Under the pieces are notes generated by a model that searched no databases, was not told the DNA's origin, and saw only the letters and a list, made by a program, of their open reading frames with translations. 7,953 nucleotides of DNA, taken from an uncultured Bacteroidota bacterium (lineage in GTDB: Bacteria; Bacteroidota; Bacteroidia; 2-12-FULL-35-15). Made by a program: the position numbers and the translations under genes. Positions 5,917 to 7,953 of this stretch are shown one piece after another. Positions within the stretch are counted from its first letter, which is position 1. Each line of letters starts with the position of its first letter. Location of the stretch: contig CAILDT010000001.1 of the NCBI GenBank assembly GCA_903833025.1, positions 1 through 7,953 on the forward strand, read 5' to 3'.

Positions 5917-6933
5917 ATGTTGGATTTAAACGGAAAATCAATTTTAATTACTGGCGGAACAGGTTCGCTGGGGAAACAACTTACCAAAAATATTTTAGAG
6001 AAGTTTCCTCAAGTGAAACGCCTTGTTATTTATTCGCGCGACGAACAGAAGCAGTTCGAAATGGCTCAAGAATATTCTCAAGCTAAATATCCTGCAATTC
6101 GCTATTTTATTGGCGATGTACGCGATGGTGATAGATTGAAAAAAGCATTCAAGGATATTGAATTTGTTATTCATACTGCGGCTATGAAACACGTACCTAT
6201 TGCGGAATACAATCCAATGGAATGTGTAAAGACAAATGTGTTGGGTGCCGAAAACGTGATTAACGCTGCGTTAGAAACTGATGTAAAAAACGTAGTTGCA
6301 CTATCAACTGATAAAGCTGCTGCTCCGATAAATTTATATGGCGCTACTAAATTATGTTCGGATAAATTATTTGTTGCTGCTAACAACATAAAAGGTAAAC
6401 ACGATATTCGGTTTTCTGTTGTGCGCTATGGAAACGTAATGGGCTCAAATGGTTCGGTGATTCCTTTTTTTATCAAGAAAAGAAAAGAAGGTGTCCTGCC
6501 AATAACGGATGCTAATATGACTCGTTTTAATATTTCACTTCAAGAGGGCGTTGATTTGGTGCTTCACGCAATGGAAACTGCTTGGGGTGGCGAAATATTT
6601 GTTCCTAAAATCCCTTCGTATAAATTAACAGATGTTGCCACAGCTGTTGGTCCAAATTGCAAACAAGAAATTGTTGGAATTCGCCCAGGTGAAAAGGTGC
6701 ACGAGGAAATGATTACTTCTTCCGATTCGTTTTCTACGTACGATTTAGGAAAGTATTATGCGATTTTACCACAAGTGCCTAATTTTAATTTGAACGATTA
6801 TATAAAACATTTTAGTACCAAAGCGGTTACTCCCGGCTTTCAATATAACTCTGGCGAAAACAAAGATTTTATTGGCGTGGATGAAATTCGCCAATTGATT
6901 AAGGAAAATCTTGACCCTGATTTTAGCTGGTAA
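5917..6933 (+). CDS. pseB: UDP-N-acetylglucosamine 4,6-dehydratase (inverting), PseB
   Basis: PseB converts UDP-GlcNAc to UDP-2-acetamido-2,6-dideoxy-beta-L-arabino-hex-4-ulose, the first step of pseudaminic acid synthesis, in the cytoplasm. This 338-residue protein has the short-chain dehydrogenase NAD(P) motif GGTGSLG at 13-19, IYSRDEQKQFEMAQ at 38-51, GDVRD at 66-70 and HTAAMKHVPIAEYNPMEC at 86-103. The catalytic set is STDK at 130-133 with YGATK at 141-145. Asp132, Lys133 and Tyr141 occupy the same positions as in H. pylori FlaA1/PseB. RYGNVMGSNGSVIPFF (170-185), GGEIFVPKIPS (224-234) and GIRPGEKVHEEMI (254-266) complete the family pattern. The length suits the short, soluble PseB rather than the long membrane-bound CapD/PglF type. 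PseC and later enzymes do not follow here, so the product could also feed another 6-deoxy-aminosugar pathway. Confidence 0.93.
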   Translation: MLDLNGKSILITGGTGSLGKQLTKNILEKFPQVKRLVIYSRDEQKQFEMAQEYSQAKYPAIRYFIGDVRDGDRLKKAFKDIEFVIHTAAMKHVPIAEYNPMECVKTNVLGAENVINAALETDVKNVVALSTDKAAAPINLYGATKLCSDKLFVAANNIKGKHDIRFSVVRYGNVMGSNGSVIPFFIKKRKEGVLPITDANMTRFNISLQEGVDLVLHAMETAWGGEIFVPKIPSYKLTDVATAVGPNCKQEIVGIRPGEKVHEEMITSSDSFSTYDLGKYYAILPQVPNFNLNDYIKHFSTKAVTPGFQYNSGENKDFIGVDEIRQLIKENLDPDFSW

Positions 6934-6937
6934 CCTC

Positions 6938-6952
6938 TAATTGTTACAATTA
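6938..6952. repeat. 15-base palindrome between pseB and the ABC ATPase gene
   Basis: TAATTGT, a central T, and ACAATTA form a palindrome with perfect seven-base arms, five bases after the pseB stop and 30 bases before the ABC ATPase ATG. It is too AT-rich and lacks the U-run of a good terminator; a regulator binding site is possible. Chance occurrence in AT-rich DNA cannot be excluded. Confidence 0.25.
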
Positions 6953-6982
6953 CTAAATCTTTACAAATCTAATTTCTGATAA

Positions 6983-7930
6983 ATGAATATTCTTTCGGCA
7001 AAAAATATTGTGAAGCGGTATGCGAGTCATACTGCCTTAAATGATGTAACTGTTGAGATTCCAAAGCAGAGTATCTTTGGTTTGCTCGGTCCTAATGGTG
7101 CAGGAAAAACTTCACTAATCAGGATTGTAAACCAAATTACGGGTCCTGACAGTGGTGAATTGTTTTTTGAAGGAGAGAAATTAACTCAAAAACACGTAGA
7201 GCAAATTGGTTATTTGCCAGAAGAAAGGGGATTATATAAAAAAATGGCGGTAGGCGAACAAGCGTTATACCTTGCTCAATTAAAGGGTATGACCAAAGCT
7301 GATGCAAAGAAAAAATTGAAAGAATGGTTTCTGAAATTTGAGATTGACGGTTGGTGGAATAAAAAAGTAGAAGAGCTTAGTAAAGGGATGCAGCAGAAAG
7401 TTCAGTTTATTGTAACTGTGCTGCACGAGCCTAAGTTGTTGATTTTAGATGAGCCATTCTCTGGCTTCGACCCTATTAATGCTAATTTGATAAAGAATGA
7501 AATTCTGGAGTTGAAAAAGAAGGGTTCTACCATTTTATTTTCTACTCATAATATGGGTTCTGTCGAGGAACTTTGTGATAATATTGCGCTGATTCATAAG
7601 TCGAAAAATATTTTGGGGGGTAGTGTTAGGGAGATTCGGAAGCAATATAAAACCAATGTTTTTGAGTTGGAATTTACCGGCAATATGATGGGGTTTACCA
7701 ACGCAATGTGGACTGGTGCCGAACTTTTGGAACATACCACCGATGGAGAACACAATAAAGCAAGAGTGAAATTATTAGGCAAAACTTCGAGTAATGATTT
7801 GCTTGCCGCAATTATTCCGGTGGCGCAAATTCAATCGTTTAAAGAAATTGTGCCGAGTATGAACGATATATTTATTAAAGTGGTCGGCGACGAAAACGCA
7901 ATGGGTACACAAAGTAATTTTACGGAATAA
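6983..7930 (+). CDS. ABC transporter ATP-binding protein, NatA-type (ABC-2 exporter)
   Basis: This 315-residue protein is the cytoplasmic ATPase of an ABC-2 type exporter. The nucleotide-binding domain (about 3-215) shows Walker A GPNGAGKT at 36-43, the segment IGYLPEERGLY at 75-85 in place of a standard Q-loop glutamine (usual for the NatA/YhaQ group), the signature LSKGMQQKV at 132-140, Walker B LLILDEP at 152-158 with catalytic Glu157, the D-loop SGFD at 160-163 and the H-loop His189. The C-terminal 90 residues, ending in PSMNDIFIKVVG, match the DUF4162 extension of this group. It has no membrane spans and needs a permease partner, expected just downstream; the 23 bases after its stop show no start codon. 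The NatA type differs from the Wzt ATPase of polysaccharide export, so a link to the glycan genes is doubtful. Substrate unknown. Confidence 0.95.
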   Translation: MNILSAKNIVKRYASHTALNDVTVEIPKQSIFGLLGPNGAGKTSLIRIVNQITGPDSGELFFEGEKLTQKHVEQIGYLPEERGLYKKMAVGEQALYLAQLKGMTKADAKKKLKEWFLKFEIDGWWNKKVEELSKGMQQKVQFIVTVLHEPKLLILDEPFSGFDPINANLIKNEILELKKKGSTILFSTHNMGSVEELCDNIALIHKSKNILGGSVREIRKQYKTNVFELEFTGNMMGFTNAMWTGAELLEHTTDGEHNKARVKLLGKTSSNDLLAAIIPVAQIQSFKEIVPSMNDIFIKVVGDENAMGTQSNFTE

Positions 7931-7953
7931 AACACAAAGTATTTCGCACTCAG

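Noticed and set aside
7615..7620. G6 run in the ABC ATPase gene as a phase-variation tract
   Set aside because: Six G residues are short for such a switch, and the frame encodes a normal Leu-Gly-Gly stretch in an intact gene.
6983..7930. ABC ATPase as a Wzt-type polysaccharide exporter or GldA
   Set aside because: The PEERGLY segment and the DUF4162-like C-terminus point to the NatA group. There is no carbohydrate-binding C-terminal domain, and nothing specific to gliding genes is nearby.
1..7953. CRISPR array, tRNA/rRNA genes, transposase or insertion sequence ends, defence system
   Set aside because: No regularly spaced repeats, tRNA-like clover-leaf sequences, transposase motifs or defence-type domains were seen on either strand by eye.

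Overview
The window looks like chromosomal DNA from a member of the phylum Bacteroidota (Flavobacteria, Sphingobacteria or a relative). The DNA is AT-rich, start codons lack Shine-Dalgarno sequences and are instead preceded by A/T-rich stretches, and several upstream regions carry TAnnTTTG-like -7 elements, the Bacteroidota sigma factor signature. The gene families also fit: a LytS-like kinase N-terminus, FkbM methyltransferase, PST flippase, PseB and a NatA-type ABC ATPase. I cannot name a genus.

Layout. (1) 1-394, minus: the N-terminal 131 codons of a multi-membrane-span protein, probably a LytS/YehU-type sensor histidine kinase, cut by the window edge. (2) 471-3425, minus: a compact three-gene set, transcribed FkbM methyltransferase, then GT2 glycosyltransferase, then Wzx-like flippase. 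The genes are separated by 0 and 12 bases and all lie in one reading frame. (3) 3426-3519: a 94-base divergent promoter region. (4) 3520-5857, plus: a DUF115/MAF-like putative glycosyltransferase, a hexapeptide-repeat O-acyltransferase and a TSUP (TauE/SafE) membrane transporter, separated by 1 and 9 bases. (5) 5858-5916: a short spacer with a weak hairpin and the best promoter match in the window. (6) 5917-6933, plus: PseB, a UDP-GlcNAc 4,6-dehydratase. (7) 6983-7930, plus: a NatA-type ABC ATPase, probably the first gene of an unrelated export operon that continues beyond the window. No gap between genes exceeds 300 bases.

How the genes fit together. PseB makes the first intermediate of pseudaminic acid (or a related 4-keto-6-deoxy amino sugar). 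The GT2 enzyme and the DUF115 protein could transfer sugars. The acyltransferase and the FkbM methyltransferase could decorate them, and the flippase could carry the lipid-linked product across the inner membrane. This is part of a surface-glycan locus: no polymerase, initiating phosphoglycosyltransferase or later pseudaminate genes (pseC, pseH, pseG, pseI, pseF) are present here. I see no RNA genes, CRISPR array, insertion sequence or obviously new defence or mobile system. The most interesting points are the pairing of a MAF-like protein with PseB, the transporter embedded among glycan genes, and the promoter and start-codon arrangements.
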